Shown here: piece after piece, positions 19,690 to 30,842 of the stretch
How positions within the stretch are numbered: position 1 is the first letter of the stretch
Layout of the letters: the number at the start of each line of letters is the position of its first letter
From: Polynucleobacter aenigmaticus
Lineage (GTDB): Bacteria > Pseudomonadota > Gammaproteobacteria > Burkholderiales > Burkholderiaceae
NCBI RefSeq assembly: GCF_002206635.1
Contig: NZ_NGUO01000009.1
Location: forward strand, 62,001 to 126,000
DNA: 64,000 nucleotides
Direction of reading: 5' to 3'
Notes under the pieces: model-generated
The model's input: only the letters and a program-made list of their open reading frames with translations
Told to the model about the DNA's origin: nothing
Databases searched by the model: none
Position numbers and translations under genes: made by a program

Positions 19690-21047
19690 ATCCAGTAATC
19701 ACTATTGTCGGTCGTCCTAACGTTGGTAAATCGACCCTTTTTAATCGCTTAACGCGTTCACGCGATGCCTTAGTTGCTGACTTCTCAGGTTTGACTCGGG
19801 ATCGTCACTATGGCAAAGGTCGTATTGGCGAGCGCGCATTTATTTGCGTCGATACCGGTGGTTTTGAGCCAGTAGCCAAGACTGGCATCGTTGCTGAGAT
19901 GGCAAAGCAAACCAAACAAGCCGTAGCTGAATCTGACATCATTATTTTCTTGGTGGATGGTCGTTTGGGGATGGCGCCACAAGATCACGTGATTGCGGAT
20001 TTCTTGCGCAAGACTGGTAGACCGGTGATCTTGGCGGTAAACAAAACAGAAGGCATGCAGGCAGGTATTGTGACTGCGGACTTCCATGAGTTGGGTTTAG
20101 GAGAGCCTTTCCCGATTTCCTCGGCGCACGGCGATGGTGTGCGTGGTTTGCTCGACGATGCCTTGGATTCATTGGGTATTCCTGAGCCCGAACCAGAAGA
20201 ACTCGAGAATGATCCAAATCGCCCAATGAAAATTGCGGTGGTAGGGCGTCCCAATGTAGGTAAATCCACCTTGATCAATAAATTGATTGGTGAAGAGCGT
20301 GTGATTGCATTTGACATGCCTGGGACAACACGTGATGCGATTGAAGTTCCTTTTGAGCGCAATGGCAAACCGTATATTTTGGTGGATACCGCAGGTCTGC
20401 GTCGTCGTGGAAAAGTATTCGAAGCAATTGAGAAATTCTCAGTTGTTAAAACCTTGCAAGCGATTGCCGATTGCAACGTGGTGATCTTGATGCTCGATGC
20501 TCAGCAAGATATTTCCGAGCAAGATGCGCACATCGCAGGATTTATTGTGGAAGCAGGGCGTGCATTAGTCGTTGCTGTGAATAAGTGGGATGGTCTTGAT
20601 TCCTACGTTAAAGAACGCGCCCGTTTGGAGATCGCTCAAAAACTACGCTTCTTGGATTTTGCAAATGTACATCCGATCTCTGCCAAAAAAGGCACTGGTC
20701 TTAAAGAGCTCTTTAAAGACGTTGATTTGGCTTACGCAGCCGCGATGGCCAAATTGCCAACACCAAAACTCACCCGTATCTTGCAGGAAGCGATTGAGCA
20801 TCAACAGCCTAAGCGTGTGGGCATGGGTCGTCCGAAGCTGCGCTATGCCCACCAGGGTGGCATGAATCCCCCAATTGTGGTGATTCATGGAACATCCTTG
20901 AGTGGTGTAACCGATAGCTATAAGCGCTATTTAGAAGGCCGCTTCAGAGAAGTCTTTAAATTAACGGGCACTCCATTACGCATTCAGATGAATACCGCCA
21001 AAAACCCGTATGTTGATGCGGATAAAGGTAAAAAAGGCAAAAAGTAG
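19686..21047 (+). CDS. der: Ribosome assembly GTPase Der (EngA)
   Basis: Der has two tandem G domains and a KH-like C-terminus and is needed for 50S maturation. Both P-loops are GRPNVGKST (residues about 8-16 and about 187-195). Switch II motifs are DTGGF and DTAGL; the base-recognition motifs are NKTEG and NKWDG. The C-terminal KH-like domain ends in a Lys-rich tail (KGKKGKK). The length of 453 aa is normal. It starts inside the bamB stop. A long antisense reading frame within it is a codon-bias shadow. Confidence 0.97.
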   Translation: MNPVITIVGRPNVGKSTLFNRLTRSRDALVADFSGLTRDRHYGKGRIGERAFICVDTGGFEPVAKTGIVAEMAKQTKQAVAESDIIIFLVDGRLGMAPQDHVIADFLRKTGRPVILAVNKTEGMQAGIVTADFHELGLGEPFPISSAHGDGVRGLLDDALDSLGIPEPEPEELENDPNRPMKIAVVGRPNVGKSTLINKLIGEERVIAFDMPGTTRDAIEVPFERNGKPYILVDTAGLRRRGKVFEAIEKFSVVKTLQAIADCNVVILMLDAQQDISEQDAHIAGFIVEAGRALVVAVNKWDGLDSYVKERARLEIAQKLRFLDFANVHPISAKKGTGLKELFKDVDLAYAAAMAKLPTPKLTRILQEAIEHQQPKRVGMGRPKLRYAHQGGMNPPIVVIHGTSLSGVTDSYKRYLEGRFREVFKLTGTPLRIQMNTAKNPYVDADKGKKGKK

Positions 21048-21160
21048 TAAATCAGCGTACAGTTTTGGACGAAGAGCTTGATTTTCTTAAATCAGGCCCC
21101 TTATCTTCGAGGTAAGTAGCAAGCGGTTCATTTAATAAAAAAGCAAGACTCCCAAAATAT

Positions 21161-21188
21161 AAAAATCCAATAAAAATCCAATAAGGAG
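21161..21188 (+). repeat. A-rich 11-bp tandem repeat and ribosome site before hfq
   Basis: The unit AAAAATCCAAT occurs twice head to tail (21161-21171 and 21172-21182), immediately followed by the strong AAGGAG ribosome site (21183-21188) of hfq. The gap 21048-21192 also has two small hairpins (CTTGATTT/AAATCAGG and CTTATC/GGTAAG, about 21078-21117). Hfq's distal face binds A-rich repeats and Hfq represses its own mRNA in E. coli, so this may be an autoregulatory site; that is inference. Confidence 0.5.
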
Positions 21189-21192
21189 CAGT

Positions 21193-21435
21193 ATGAATAC
21201 CAGCAAAATCCAATTACTACAGGACCCTTTCCTCAATGCCTTGCGCAAAGAGCATGTTCCGGTCTCCATCTATCTCGTTAACGGCATTAAGCTGCAAGGC
21301 AATATTGAGTCTTTTGATCAGTATGTGGTCCTCTTGCGTAATACCGTGACTCAGATGGTCTATAAACACGCCATCTCTACGATCGTTCCTGCTCGTGCAG
21401 TGGAGTTCCGTACGGAAGAAGTCGGCTCTGTTTAA
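21193..21435 (+). CDS. hfq: RNA chaperone Hfq
   Basis: Hfq forms a hexameric Sm-like ring that pairs small RNAs with mRNAs. The 80-residue product has Sm1 ([21 protein letters not shown]) and the Sm2 signature [12 protein letters not shown]. Key residues Gln8-like (LQDPFLNAL), Phe and the Lys/His of YKH are all present. The C-terminal tail is short (about 12 residues), as in other betaproteobacteria. Its 3' end overlaps the likely GTG start of hflX by 41 bp. Confidence 0.97.
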   Translation: MNTSKIQLLQDPFLNALRKEHVPVSIYLVNGIKLQGNIESFDQYVVLLRNTVTQMVYKHAISTIVPARAVEFRTEEVGSV

Positions 21436-22669
21436 AACAGGGGTAGATGCGGCTCGCGCTGTCCTGGTTGGAGTAGATACAGGGCGCGAGGATTTTGCCG
21501 ATAGCATGGCAGAACTAAGTCTTTTGGCTGAGAGTGCCGGCTCTATACCTGCAGCTAGTGTGATTGCACGTAAGGGCAAAACAGATCCCGCTTTATTTAT
21601 TGGATCTGGTAAGGCTAACGAAGTTAAAAAAGTGATGGAAGAACAAGAGGCTGAATTGGTCATCTTCAACCATCCGCTATCCCCAACACAGCAGCGCAAT
21701 TTAGAGCGCCATATTGGCTTTCATGTCATGGACCGCACGGGTCTGATCTTAGATATTTTTAGCAAAAGAGCGCAAAGCCATATTGGTAAAACTCAAGTTG
21801 AACTAGCTCAGGTGCGTTATCGCATGTCTCGCCTAGTGCGCGCCTGGAGTCACTTGGAGCGGCAACGTGGCGGTATTGGTGTTCGTGGCGGCCCTGGTGA
21901 AACCCAGATGGAGCTTGATCGACGCATGTTGGCTACCAAGGCTAAACGCTTAGAGAATGAACTAGAAAAGCTCCAGCGCCAGCAAAGAACGCAAAGAAGG
22001 GCCAGAAATCGCAAAGATGTCTTCTCAGTCTCTTTGGTCGGCTATACGAATGCGGGTAAATCAACCCTATTCAATGCTTTGACTAAAGCTGGCGCTTATG
22101 CGGCCGATCAGCTATTTGCAACCCTGGACACAACCTCGCGTAAGGTGCATTTAGATGAGGTGGGGTCTATTGTGGTCTCTGACACCGTGGGTTTTATCCG
22201 AGAACTACCGCATCAGCTAGTAGAGGCCTTTAGAGCTACTCTGGATGAAACTATTCATGCCGACCTGATATTGCACGTGATTGACGCCTGTAGCCCAGTA
22301 GCGCGTGAGCAAAAAGCCGAAGTTGAGGCTGTTTTGCGGGAAATTGGGGCTGATGACATCCCCCGTATTGAGGTAATGAACAAAATTGACCAGATGCCCC
22401 AGACTTTTACAGAGGGTGCGGTCTTGGTGCGCGATTCTGAGGGGATTCCGAGCCAGGTTTTCCTCTCCGCCAGGACTGGCTTAGGCCTCGATTTATTGCG
22501 CTCAGCCTTAGCTGAATGCTCCCAAATGACTGATAGAATGAGGGTTGAGCAGAACCGTGCAAAGGTCCAAATGGCCTCAGACGAGTTTTTAGCCCCTTTA
22601 CCTGAACGACCAGAGACTTCTGAATTTAATCCGATTCCCAACCGAAAATATTCACCTAATGATGCGTAA
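21395..22669 (+). CDS. hflX: Ribosome-associated GTPase HflX
   Basis: HflX is a GTPase that splits stalled ribosomes. The product (up to 424 aa) has an N-terminal HflX domain with the [23 protein letters not shown] signature region (about 155-178), then a G domain with [22 protein letters not shown] and NKID. The only standard start before the conserved region is GTG 21395, inside hfq. Conserved sequence begins near residue 19 (ARAVLVGVD), so a start nearer the hfq stop with an unusual codon (CTG at 21428) cannot be excluded. The 3' end overlaps hflK by 11 bp. Confidence 0.92.
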   Translation: MQWSSVRKKSALFKTGVDAARAVLVGVDTGREDFADSMAELSLLAESAGSIPAASVIARKGKTDPALFIGSGKANEVKKVMEEQEAELVIFNHPLSPTQQRNLERHIGFHVMDRTGLILDIFSKRAQSHIGKTQVELAQVRYRMSRLVRAWSHLERQRGGIGVRGGPGETQMELDRRMLATKAKRLENELEKLQRQQRTQRRARNRKDVFSVSLVGYTNAGKSTLFNALTKAGAYAADQLFATLDTTSRKVHLDEVGSIVVSDTVGFIRELPHQLVEAFRATLDETIHADLILHVIDACSPVAREQKAEVEAVLREIGADDIPRIEVMNKIDQMPQTFTEGAVLVRDSEGIPSQVFLSARTGLGLDLLRSALAECSQMTDRMRVEQNRAKVQMASDEFLAPLPERPETSEFNPIPNRKYSPNDA

Positions 22670-24170
22670 ATTTCTCGAGCTTTTTTCGGTCAATGATCCA
22701 GGCTGGGGCAATAGCCACCCAGGTAGTGGATCTAAAGACGCCAAAGACGGGCAGGGAGGCGGCCAAACTCCGCAATCTGAGCCGAATAATCCTGAAGCTG
22801 AGAAGCCAGTAGAGGTTCAGCCGAAGAATCCTCAGCCTGCTAAGCCAGACGGCCCACCTGATCTAGATGAATTATGGCGTGACTTTAATGATCGTCTAGG
22901 GAGTTTGTTCGGTGGTAAGAAAAAGCCAGGTGGATCATCCAGCAAGCCTGCGAATAAGCCAAGCAGTACCGATATTCCTCCACCATCCCAGCGCGGAAAT
23001 GGTGGCGGTAACAATGGTGGTGGTGGCATGAGTGCGCCTAACTTCAACTTCACCAATCCTTTTGGCTCTAAAGCCACAGTGATATTGGCTGCTGGTGGCG
23101 TGGTATTGATTTGGATTCTGAGTGGTTTTTACATCATTCAAGAGGGTCAGTCAGGCGTAGTGACTACCTTTGGTAAGTACTCTTACACGGCAGGTCCTGG
23201 TATCAACTGGCGCATGCCTTGGCCCGTGCAGGCTGAGCAGAATGTCAATGTTTCAGGGGTGCGTTCTGTAGAAGTGGGTCGCTCAATTTTGATTAAAGCA
23301 ACCAATCAAAAAGATACTTCGATGTTGACCGAAGATGAAAACATTATTGATGTACGTTTTGCCGTCCAGTACCGCTTAAAAGATCCAACAGATTATTTAT
23401 TTAATAATCGTGATCCTGATACAGCAGTAGTGCAGGCTGCGGAAACTGCGGTGCGTGAAATTGTGGCGCGTAGCAAGATGGATACCGTTTTGTACGAAGG
23501 CCGTGAAAAGATTGCAATTGATTTGGCTGCTTCAATTCAGAAAATTTTAGATAGCTATAAAACAGGTATTTACATTACGAGTGTGACCGTTCAAAACGTT
23601 CAACCACCAGAGCAAGTGCAAGCTGCGTTTGACGATGCGGTGAAAGCAGGGCAAGATCAGGAGCGCCTAAAGAGTGAAGGTCAGGCATACGCTAATGACA
23701 TTATTCCACGCGCAAAAGGTACGGCTGATCGACTCATTCAAGAAGCCGAGGGTTACAAATCTAGAGTTGTTGCAACAGCAGAGGGTGATGCAAACCGCTT
23801 TAAGCAAGTTTTGACTGAGTATGCAAAAGCACCTGGTGTGACTCGTGATCGTATGTACATTGATACCATGCGTGAGATGTACAACAATGTATCTAAGGTG
23901 TTGGTTGATACCACTAAGAGCAATAGCATGCTCTACCTGCCTTTAGACAAGATCATTGCGCAAGTCAGCGCAGAAAGCGCGCAAGTAGCTACTGGTCAAT
24001 CGCCGACCTCCACTCCTACTGGATCTGTGACAGTAGGGGGTGCGACGGGTAATCCAGCGGCTCCATTTAGCAACAATGCAACCAGCCCAAGCACCAGCAA
24101 TACTTCGAGCATTGGTGCTTCCGAAAAACGCGACGGCCTGAGAAGCCGTGATAGAGGAGATGCAAGGTAA
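22659..24170 (+). CDS. hflK: HflK, SPFH-domain regulator of FtsH
   Basis: HflK and HflC form a membrane-anchored periplasmic SPFH complex that restrains the FtsH protease. This protein is long (503 aa versus about 420 in E. coli). A Gly/Pro/Asn-rich, low-complexity N-terminus covers about 1-130, a membrane helix about 138-158 (VILAAGGVVLIWILSGFYII), then the SPFH/band-7 domain (IQEGQSGVVTTFGKY onward). Coiled-coil residues run to about 400 and a Ser/Thr-rich tail follows. The start may be either of two adjacent ATG codons. It ends one base into hflC. Confidence 0.95.
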   Translation: MMRKFLELFSVNDPGWGNSHPGSGSKDAKDGQGGGQTPQSEPNNPEAEKPVEVQPKNPQPAKPDGPPDLDELWRDFNDRLGSLFGGKKKPGGSSSKPANKPSSTDIPPPSQRGNGGGNNGGGGMSAPNFNFTNPFGSKATVILAAGGVVLIWILSGFYIIQEGQSGVVTTFGKYSYTAGPGINWRMPWPVQAEQNVNVSGVRSVEVGRSILIKATNQKDTSMLTEDENIIDVRFAVQYRLKDPTDYLFNNRDPDTAVVQAAETAVREIVARSKMDTVLYEGREKIAIDLAASIQKILDSYKTGIYITSVTVQNVQPPEQVQAAFDDAVKAGQDQERLKSEGQAYANDIIPRAKGTADRLIQEAEGYKSRVVATAEGDANRFKQVLTEYAKAPGVTRDRMYIDTMREMYNNVSKVLVDTTKSNSMLYLPLDKIIAQVSAESAQVATGQSPTSTPTGSVTVGGATGNPAAPFSNNATSPSTSNTSSIGASEKRDGLRSRDRGDAR

Positions 24171-25043
24171 TGAACGCAAATCGTCTCTTAGCCGCTATCG
24201 CCGGCCTGATTGCTCTAGTGTATGTTTTGGCCTCCAGTATTTTTGTCGTAGATCAGCGTAACTTTGCTGTGGTTTTTGCTTTCGGACAAATTGTGAGGGT
24301 CATTGAACAACCCGGTTTGCAATTGAAATATCCAGCGCCTTTTGAAAATGTGCGCTTTTTCGATCGTCGTATTTTGACCATTGACACCCCTGAGGCAGAG
24401 CGCTTCATTACCTCTGAGAAAAAAAAATCTCTTGGTTGACTCTTACGTTAAATGGCGCATTGTTGATCCACGTAAGTTCTTCGTAAGCTTTAAGGGCGAT
24501 GAGCGTTTGGCGCAAGATCGTCTGACACAGCTAGTACGTTCAGCCTTGAATGAAGAATTTACTAAGCGCACGGTCAGGGAGATCATCTCAGATCAACGCG
24601 AACAAGTGATGCAGGGTATTCGTAAAAAAGTAGCTGATGATGCCGCTGATATTGGTGTTGAAATCGTTGATGTGCGCCTGAAGCGCGTAGATTTGTTGGC
24701 AGAAATTAGCGACTCTGTTTATAGGCGGATGGAGGCAGAGCGTAAACGCGTCGCCAATGAGTTACGTTCAACGGGCGCTGCCGAATCAGACAAGATTCGA
24801 GCTAATGCAGAACGTCAGCGCGACACGATTTTGGCTGAAGCTTATCGTGAAGCCCAAAAAATTAAAGGCTCTGGCGATGCTAAAGCTACTGCGCTGTATG
24901 CCGAGGCATTTGGGCGTGATCCACAGTTCGCGCAGTTCTACCAAAGTCTGGAAGCCTATCGAAGCTCCTTCAAGGATAAGAGGGATGTCATGGTAGTTGA
25001 GCCTAATGGTGAGTTCTTTAAGTTCTTGCACAAAAAAAATTAA
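24170..25043 (+). pseudogene. hflC: hflC split by a +1 frameshift at an A9 tract
   Basis: The first frame (24170-24439) encodes 89 residues. It has an N-terminal membrane helix (about 5-25) and the start of the SPFH domain (VVDQRNFAVVFAFG), then ends as ...FITSEKKKSLG-stop. The rest of HflC, from NLLVDSYVKWRIVDP to the normal C-terminus, continues in the next frame to 25043. The switch is at a run of nine A (24419-24427). Eight A would give the family's Lys-Lys-Asn-Leu-Leu and one 290-aa HflC. This may be a true mutation, a read error, or a site where transcriptional slippage restores the frame. Both halves keep coding character, so any decay is recent. Confidence 0.85.
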
Positions 25044-25061
25044 AAGTGAATATTTCAGATC

Positions 25062-26225
25062 ATGAATCGTTGGTTACTGCCTGAAGATATTGCTGATGTT
25101 TTACCGGCTGAGGCTCGTAAGGTAGAGTCTTTGCGTCGTGCCATTCTGGATTTGTATCAGTCCTACGGTTATGAGCTTGTTGCACCTCCCATCTTGGAGT
25201 TCTTAGATTCCTTGCTAACAGGTACTGGCTCTGATCTCAATTTACAAACATTTAAGCTAGTTGATCAGTTATCTGGCCGCACTTTGGGTCTGAGAGCTGA
25301 CATGACGCCGCAAGTTGCTCGTATTGATGCGCACTTGCTTAATCGTGAAGGCGTCACTCGTCTTTGCTATGCAGGTTCTATCGCGCACGCTCGCACCCCA
25401 GTGGGTAGCTCAGCTCGTGAAGAGTTGCAACTTGGTGCGGAGATTTACGGCTGCGCTACATGGGAAGCGGATTTTGAAGCAATCTCTTTGCTATTAAAGA
25501 CCCTGAGTGTTGCTGGCTTAAACAAAGTCTACTTGGATCTCTCTCATGCTGGTGTACTTGAAGGCATTCTGGATGGCCAAACGATTGCCAAGACTGATAT
25601 TGAGACGCTCTATAGCTTATTGCAAAGTAAGGATCGTCCACGCTTAGCCATTTGGGCTAAGTGCCTACCTGCAAAATCTGCAGAAGCACTTATGGCCTTA
25701 ACTGAGCTAAATGGTCCCTGCGCACAAGTATTAGCAAACGCTAAGAAGGCTTTACCGAAACACAAACTCGTTGATGAAGCCTTGGCTCAGCTAGAAAAGC
25801 TAGTCTGTGCTACTGCGACACTTGCCAGTGATGTTGAGCTCAGTGTTGATCTGGCAGATTTACGTGGTTATCAATATCACAGCGGCGTGATGTTTGCTGC
25901 CTATGTCGATAAGTTGCCCCAGCCAATTGCTCGCGGTGGTAGATACGATCATGTTGGTCAGGCATTTGGACGTCCTCGTCCTGCCACTGGCTTTTCAATG
26001 GATTTATTGACCTTGGCTAATCTTGCGCCAGTAGCGCAAAGAAAGTCTGCGATCGTAGCGCCTTGGGCTTTTGATGCCGACTTAGCGATCAAGATTGCCG
26101 AATTACGCAATGCTGGTGAAGTGGTGATTCAGGCAATGTCTGGAGATGCCGTAGAAACCGCTGAATATTTCTGTGATCGTGAGTTGGTAGTGCAGGGTGG
26201 CTCATGGGAAGTAAACAAGAAATAA
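25062..26225 (+). CDS. hisZ: ATP phosphoribosyltransferase regulatory subunit HisZ
   Basis: HisZ is a HisRS-like protein that pairs with short-form HisG for the first step of histidine synthesis. The 387-aa product resembles class II synthetase cores (GYELVAPPILEFLDSLLTG, TLGLRADMTPQVARIDAH, ARGGRYDHVGQAFGRPRPATGFS). It lacks the C-terminal anticodon domain and has lost several catalytic motifs, as HisZ proteins do. Location between hflC and purA, away from any his operon, is normal in Burkholderiales. The 3' end runs into an 11-bp tandem repeat. Confidence 0.93.
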   Translation: MNRWLLPEDIADVLPAEARKVESLRRAILDLYQSYGYELVAPPILEFLDSLLTGTGSDLNLQTFKLVDQLSGRTLGLRADMTPQVARIDAHLLNREGVTRLCYAGSIAHARTPVGSSAREELQLGAEIYGCATWEADFEAISLLLKTLSVAGLNKVYLDLSHAGVLEGILDGQTIAKTDIETLYSLLQSKDRPRLAIWAKCLPAKSAEALMALTELNGPCAQVLANAKKALPKHKLVDEALAQLEKLVCATATLASDVELSVDLADLRGYQYHSGVMFAAYVDKLPQPIARGGRYDHVGQAFGRPRPATGFSMDLLTLANLAPVAQRKSAIVAPWAFDADLAIKIAELRNAGEVVIQAMSGDAVETAEYFCDRELVVQGGSWEVNKK

Positions 26226-26240
26226 ACAAGAAATAAACAA
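26213..26240 (+). repeat. 11-bp A-rich tandem repeat across the hisZ stop
   Basis: The unit AAACAAGAAAT is repeated at 26213-26223 and 26224-26234, with a partial third copy (AAACAA, 26235-26240). The hisZ stop TAA (26223-26225) lies in it. Because the period is 11, copy changes shift the frame only after the stop. It looks like a replication-slippage duplication; no function is evident. Confidence 0.7.
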
Positions 26241-26271
26241 AAAACCGATACCGCATCTAATAACAAACTAA

Positions 26272-27639
<1,368 letters not shown>

Positions 27640-27699
27640 TGGAAAACATTCTTTTACTTATTTAATTAAACAACTAATACTAGCTCCAAGGGTTTTGAG

Positions 27700-29913
27700 A
27701 TGACTGCACGTACACAATGTAATGGCCTTCAAGTGGCTACACCACTATATCGTTTTATTGAAGATAAAGTCTTGCCTGGTACAGGCATTAAAAGCGCAGA
27801 CTTTTGGAAGGGTTTTGATGAAATCGTTAAAGATTTAAGCCCAAAAAATGCAGCGTTACTAGCCAAGCGTGATCGTTTACAAGTGGATCTGGATCAGTGG
27901 CACCAGGCAAACCCTGGCCCAATTCAAGATATGCCCGCTTATCGTAAGCACCTCAAAGAGATTGGTTATTTGGATGAAGTGCCAGGTAAGGTTCTAGGCA
28001 CAACGAAAAATGTTGATGATGAATTAGCTCTCCAAGCTGGCCCACAATTAGTGGTACCAGTTCTCAATGCACGTTATGCATTGAACGCAGCAAATGCGCG
28101 CTGGGGCTCTTTATATGACGCGCTTTATGGCACTGATGTGATTTCAGAAGAAGACGGCGCTACTAAGGCGGGCGGATATAACCCAATTCGTGGCGCAAAA
28201 GTTGTCGCTTTTGCCCGTAAGTTTTTAGATCAATCTGTACCGTTGGCTAATGGTTCGCATGCAGATGCAACTGCTTACACGGTTGATGGCAACAAGCTTG
28301 CGATTAGCCTTAAAGACGGCAGCACTACTGGTCTTGCTGATGAGAAGCAGTTTGTGGGTTATCAAGGCGATGCTTCTGCACCTTCTTCAGTGCTCCTGCG
28401 TAACAACGGTGTGCATATCGATATTGAGATTAATAAGAGCAAAACCATTGGTGCTAGTGATGCCGCCGGTGTGAACGACCTTGTTCTCGAGGCAGCGCTT
28501 TCTACAATCTTGGATTTGGAAGATTCTATTGCCGCAGTTGATGGCGATGACAAAGTGCTTGCTTATGAGAATTGGTTGGGCATTCTCAAGGGAACTTTGG
28601 TTGAGGAGGTTAGTAAAGGCGGCAAGACCTTTACTCGTACATTAAATCCAGACCGAAAATACATTGCCGGTATTGGTGCAATAGATGCTAAAGATGGTGT
28701 TGTTACTCTGCATGGCCGTTCTTTATTATTCCTTCGCAATGTTGGCCACTTGATGACTAACCCAGCCATCATCACTGGTGAAGGCAAAGAAATTTATGAA
28801 GGCATGTTGGATGCCGTTGTGACTGTATTGATTGCTTTGCACGACATTAACCGTCCCGCAACTCAAGCAATTGGCAATACCCGTAAAGGCTCTGTTTATA
28901 TTGTGAAGCCAAAAATGCATAGCCCAGAAGAAGTGGCCTTTGCTGGTGAGCTCTTTGGACGTGTTGAAAAACTTCTAGGCTTACCTGCTGACACGGTCAA
29001 GTTGGGAATCATGGACGAAGAGCGTCGCATGAGTGCGAACATCAAAGCTGCGATTGCAGCTGCAGGTGCACGCGTTGCCTTTATTAATACTGGCTTCCTA
29101 GATCGTACTGGCGATGAAATGCATACTGCAATGCATGCAGGTCCAATGATGCGCAAAGGCGATATGAAGACTAGTAAGTGGCTGTCTGCTTACGAGCGTC
29201 GTAATGTTCTCGCTGGTTTGGATTGTGGCTTGCGTGGCCGCGCTCAAATCGGTAAAGGTATGTGGGCAATGCCGGATTTGATGAAGGCGATGCTTGAGCA
29301 AAAGATTGTTCATCCTAAGGCTGGCGCAAATACTGCCTGGGTACCATCACCAACAGCTGCGACATTACATGCCTTGCACTACCATCAAGTCAACGTAGCT
29401 CAACTGCAAAAAGAAATGGAGCAGTTAGATACTGCTGCTGAAGCTGAAGCTTTGATCAATGATTTGTTGACGATTCCAGTAGTTGAAAAAGCCAACTGGT
29501 CTGCAGAAGAAATCCAGCAAGAGTTGGATAACAATTGCCAAGGCATCTTAGGTTATGTGGTTCGCTGGATCGATCAAGGTGTTGGTTGCTCTAAGGTTCC
29601 AGATATTCATAACGTTGGCCTGATGGAAGATCGTGCGACTTTGCGTATCTCAAGTCAGCACATTGCCAACTGGTTATTGCATGGCATCGTGACAGAGGCT
29701 CAAGTAAACGAGACTTTACAGCGGATGGCTAAAGTAGTTGACGGCCAAAATGCTAGCGATGTTCTGTACAAACCAATGATGCCGAATTGCAAAGACTCCT
29801 ATGCCTATAAAGCAGCTAGCGACCTGATTTTCAAGGGTCTTGAGCAGCCCAATGGCTACACAGAGCCTTTGCTTCATGCATGGCGTTTGGAAGTGAAAAA
29901 GGCAAATGCTTAA
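27700..29913 (+). CDS. glcB: Malate synthase G
   Basis: GlcB condenses glyoxylate with acetyl-CoA to malate, allowing growth on two-carbon compounds or glycolate. The length of 737 aa is that of the monomeric G isoform, not the 530-aa A form. Family motifs include [16 protein letters not shown], the substrate loop [17 protein letters not shown] and [17 protein letters not shown] with the conserved acidic pair, and [20 protein letters not shown]. It has a separate transcript end: a strong terminator follows at 29942. No isocitrate lyase is visible here, which fits glyoxylate coming from glycolate or purines (inference). Confidence 0.95.
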   Translation: MTARTQCNGLQVATPLYRFIEDKVLPGTGIKSADFWKGFDEIVKDLSPKNAALLAKRDRLQVDLDQWHQANPGPIQDMPAYRKHLKEIGYLDEVPGKVLGTTKNVDDELALQAGPQLVVPVLNARYALNAANARWGSLYDALYGTDVISEEDGATKAGGYNPIRGAKVVAFARKFLDQSVPLANGSHADATAYTVDGNKLAISLKDGSTTGLADEKQFVGYQGDASAPSSVLLRNNGVHIDIEINKSKTIGASDAAGVNDLVLEAALSTILDLEDSIAAVDGDDKVLAYENWLGILKGTLVEEVSKGGKTFTRTLNPDRKYIAGIGAIDAKDGVVTLHGRSLLFLRNVGHLMTNPAIITGEGKEIYEGMLDAVVTVLIALHDINRPATQAIGNTRKGSVYIVKPKMHSPEEVAFAGELFGRVEKLLGLPADTVKLGIMDEERRMSANIKAAIAAAGARVAFINTGFLDRTGDEMHTAMHAGPMMRKGDMKTSKWLSAYERRNVLAGLDCGLRGRAQIGKGMWAMPDLMKAMLEQKIVHPKAGANTAWVPSPTAATLHALHYHQVNVAQLQKEMEQLDTAAEAEALINDLLTIPVVEKANWSAEEIQQELDNNCQGILGYVVRWIDQGVGCSKVPDIHNVGLMEDRATLRISSQHIANWLLHGIVTEAQVNETLQRMAKVVDGQNASDVLYKPMMPNCKDSYAYKAASDLIFKGLEQPNGYTEPLLHAWRLEVKKANA

Positions 29914-29941
29914 GCGCATTGATCCTTAAACACAGGCTAGG

Positions 29942-29972
29942 ATGGATTTGTCGCAAGACAAGTCCATTTTTT
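29942..29972 (+). terminator. Intrinsic terminator after glcB
   Basis: An 11-bp stem, ATGGATTTGTC (29942-29952) with GACAAGTCCAT (29957-29967), has one G-U pair and closes a GNRA-type GCAA loop. Six T follow from 29967. It ends the ndk-to-glcB rightward run. Confidence 0.88.
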
Positions 29973-30010
29973 CTTTTACACAGCCCTTTTTTAATAAATA
30001 ACCCGATCCC

Positions 30011-30514
30011 GTGTTTAGTTTTTTAAATCTCTTTTCCAGACCGAGCGCATTACAAAATCATGCGCTGGACTTTCGTCTTAATGATGGAGGGAGGGAAGTT
30101 GCTGGTTTTAAAGGTGGGGCTGGCGACTGCGTGGTGAGGGCAATTGCTATTGCTACCCAGATCCCATATATGCATGTCTATGAGGATCTTCGAGCAGCCA
30201 ATGCAGCTTATGCGGACAAGCGTAATGATAAGTTGGCCCGTAGACTAAATACCAAGGGTGCTTCACCCCGCAATGGTAACCATCGTAATGTGTTTCACGA
30301 TTACATCCTGGGTCACGGATTTAATTGGGTCCCTACCATGAGGGTTGGGGGTGGCTGCCAAGTTCATCTGCGTGCTGATGAGTTACCTTCTGGAACCTTA
30401 ATTGTGAGAGTTTCTAAGCACTTAACTACGGTAATTAATGGAGTTATTCAAGATACACATAACCCATCTCGGGGCGGTTCACGCTGCGTTTACGGCTATT
30501 ACATTAAGCGCTAG
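30011..30514 (+). CDS. Unknown protein with possible papain-like Cys/His site
   Basis: The 167-residue protein begins with GTG 30011 and has no signal peptide. It carries GAGDCVVRAIAIAT (Cys40), SKHLTTVINGVIQDTHNP (His137, Asp148, His150, Asn151) and a central Asn/Arg/His-rich segment (85-105). A Cys at the start of an alpha helix, followed about 100 residues later by His and Asp/Asn on strands, is the layout of papain-like cysteine hydrolases. Phage and bacterial proteins with a GDC-x-RA-x-A start exist in my memory, but I cannot name a family. It is isolated, after the glcB terminator. Function is uncertain. Confidence 0.6.
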   Translation: MFSFLNLFSRPSALQNHALDFRLNDGGREVAGFKGGAGDCVVRAIAIATQIPYMHVYEDLRAANAAYADKRNDKLARRLNTKGASPRNGNHRNVFHDYILGHGFNWVPTMRVGGGCQVHLRADELPSGTLIVRVSKHLTTVINGVIQDTHNPSRGGSRCVYGYYIKR

Positions 30515-30613
30515 AGATTGTTTCTGAAAAAGAAAAAGCATCCAAAGGAATCTGGAGGCTTCTCTTAATGTTTGACCATAAATGACCTAAAACAGGGGTA
30601 AATCAGTCAAATA

Positions 30614-30769
30614 TTACCAATTTCCGCTAGTTTTACGTGATTTCTGTTCCATTACTTTAGCTTCGCTAAATGCGGCAGCCAATAAGCCAAGAAAGTCTCT
30701 AATGGCCAATAAAGGCTTAAAGCTGAAAATGGGTGCTTGGTGAAATTGAACTGAGTTTGAATGTGCCAT
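30614..30769 (-). CDS. Small 51-aa protein of unknown function
   Basis: The frame from ATG at 30769 encodes 51 residues. A His/Ser/Gln-rich start (MAHSNSVQFHQAP) leads to one amphipathic to hydrophobic helix (about 16-38, FKPLLAIRDFLGLLAAAF), then a basic end (EQKSRKTSGNW). A consensus AAGGAG lies 6 bp before the ATG on the minus strand. This argues that it is real and that the longer frame starting upstream is not used. It is leftward, like the neighbouring channel-like gene 74 bp upstream, and could share its transcript. Size and layout recall DUF1127-type small proteins, but the motif does not match. I do not recognise it. Confidence 0.6.
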   Translation of the reverse strand: MAHSNSVQFHQAPIFSFKPLLAIRDFLGLLAAAFSEAKVMEQKSRKTSGNW

Positions 30770-30842
30770 GGTGAGCTCCTTAAGGGTTAACCCTAATGAT
30801 ACTCCCAATATCCTGAAATTGTAGAAAATTACCTAATCTAGC

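Noticed and set aside
19985-20476. A 163-codon open frame on the minus strand inside der.
   Set aside because: It mirrors a fully conserved GTPase and has no ribosome site; such antisense frames follow from codon bias.
21217-21699. A 160-codon minus-strand frame across hfq and hflX.
   Set aside because: Both plus-strand genes are unmistakable and the antisense product has no family features.
25062-26225. hisZ as a decayed second copy of hisS.
   Set aside because: The frame is intact, length and position fit HisZ, and loss of synthetase motifs is normal for that family.
26213-26240. Tandem repeats as a CRISPR-like array.
   Set aside because: Units are 11 bp, adjacent and without spacers; no cas gene is present in the window.
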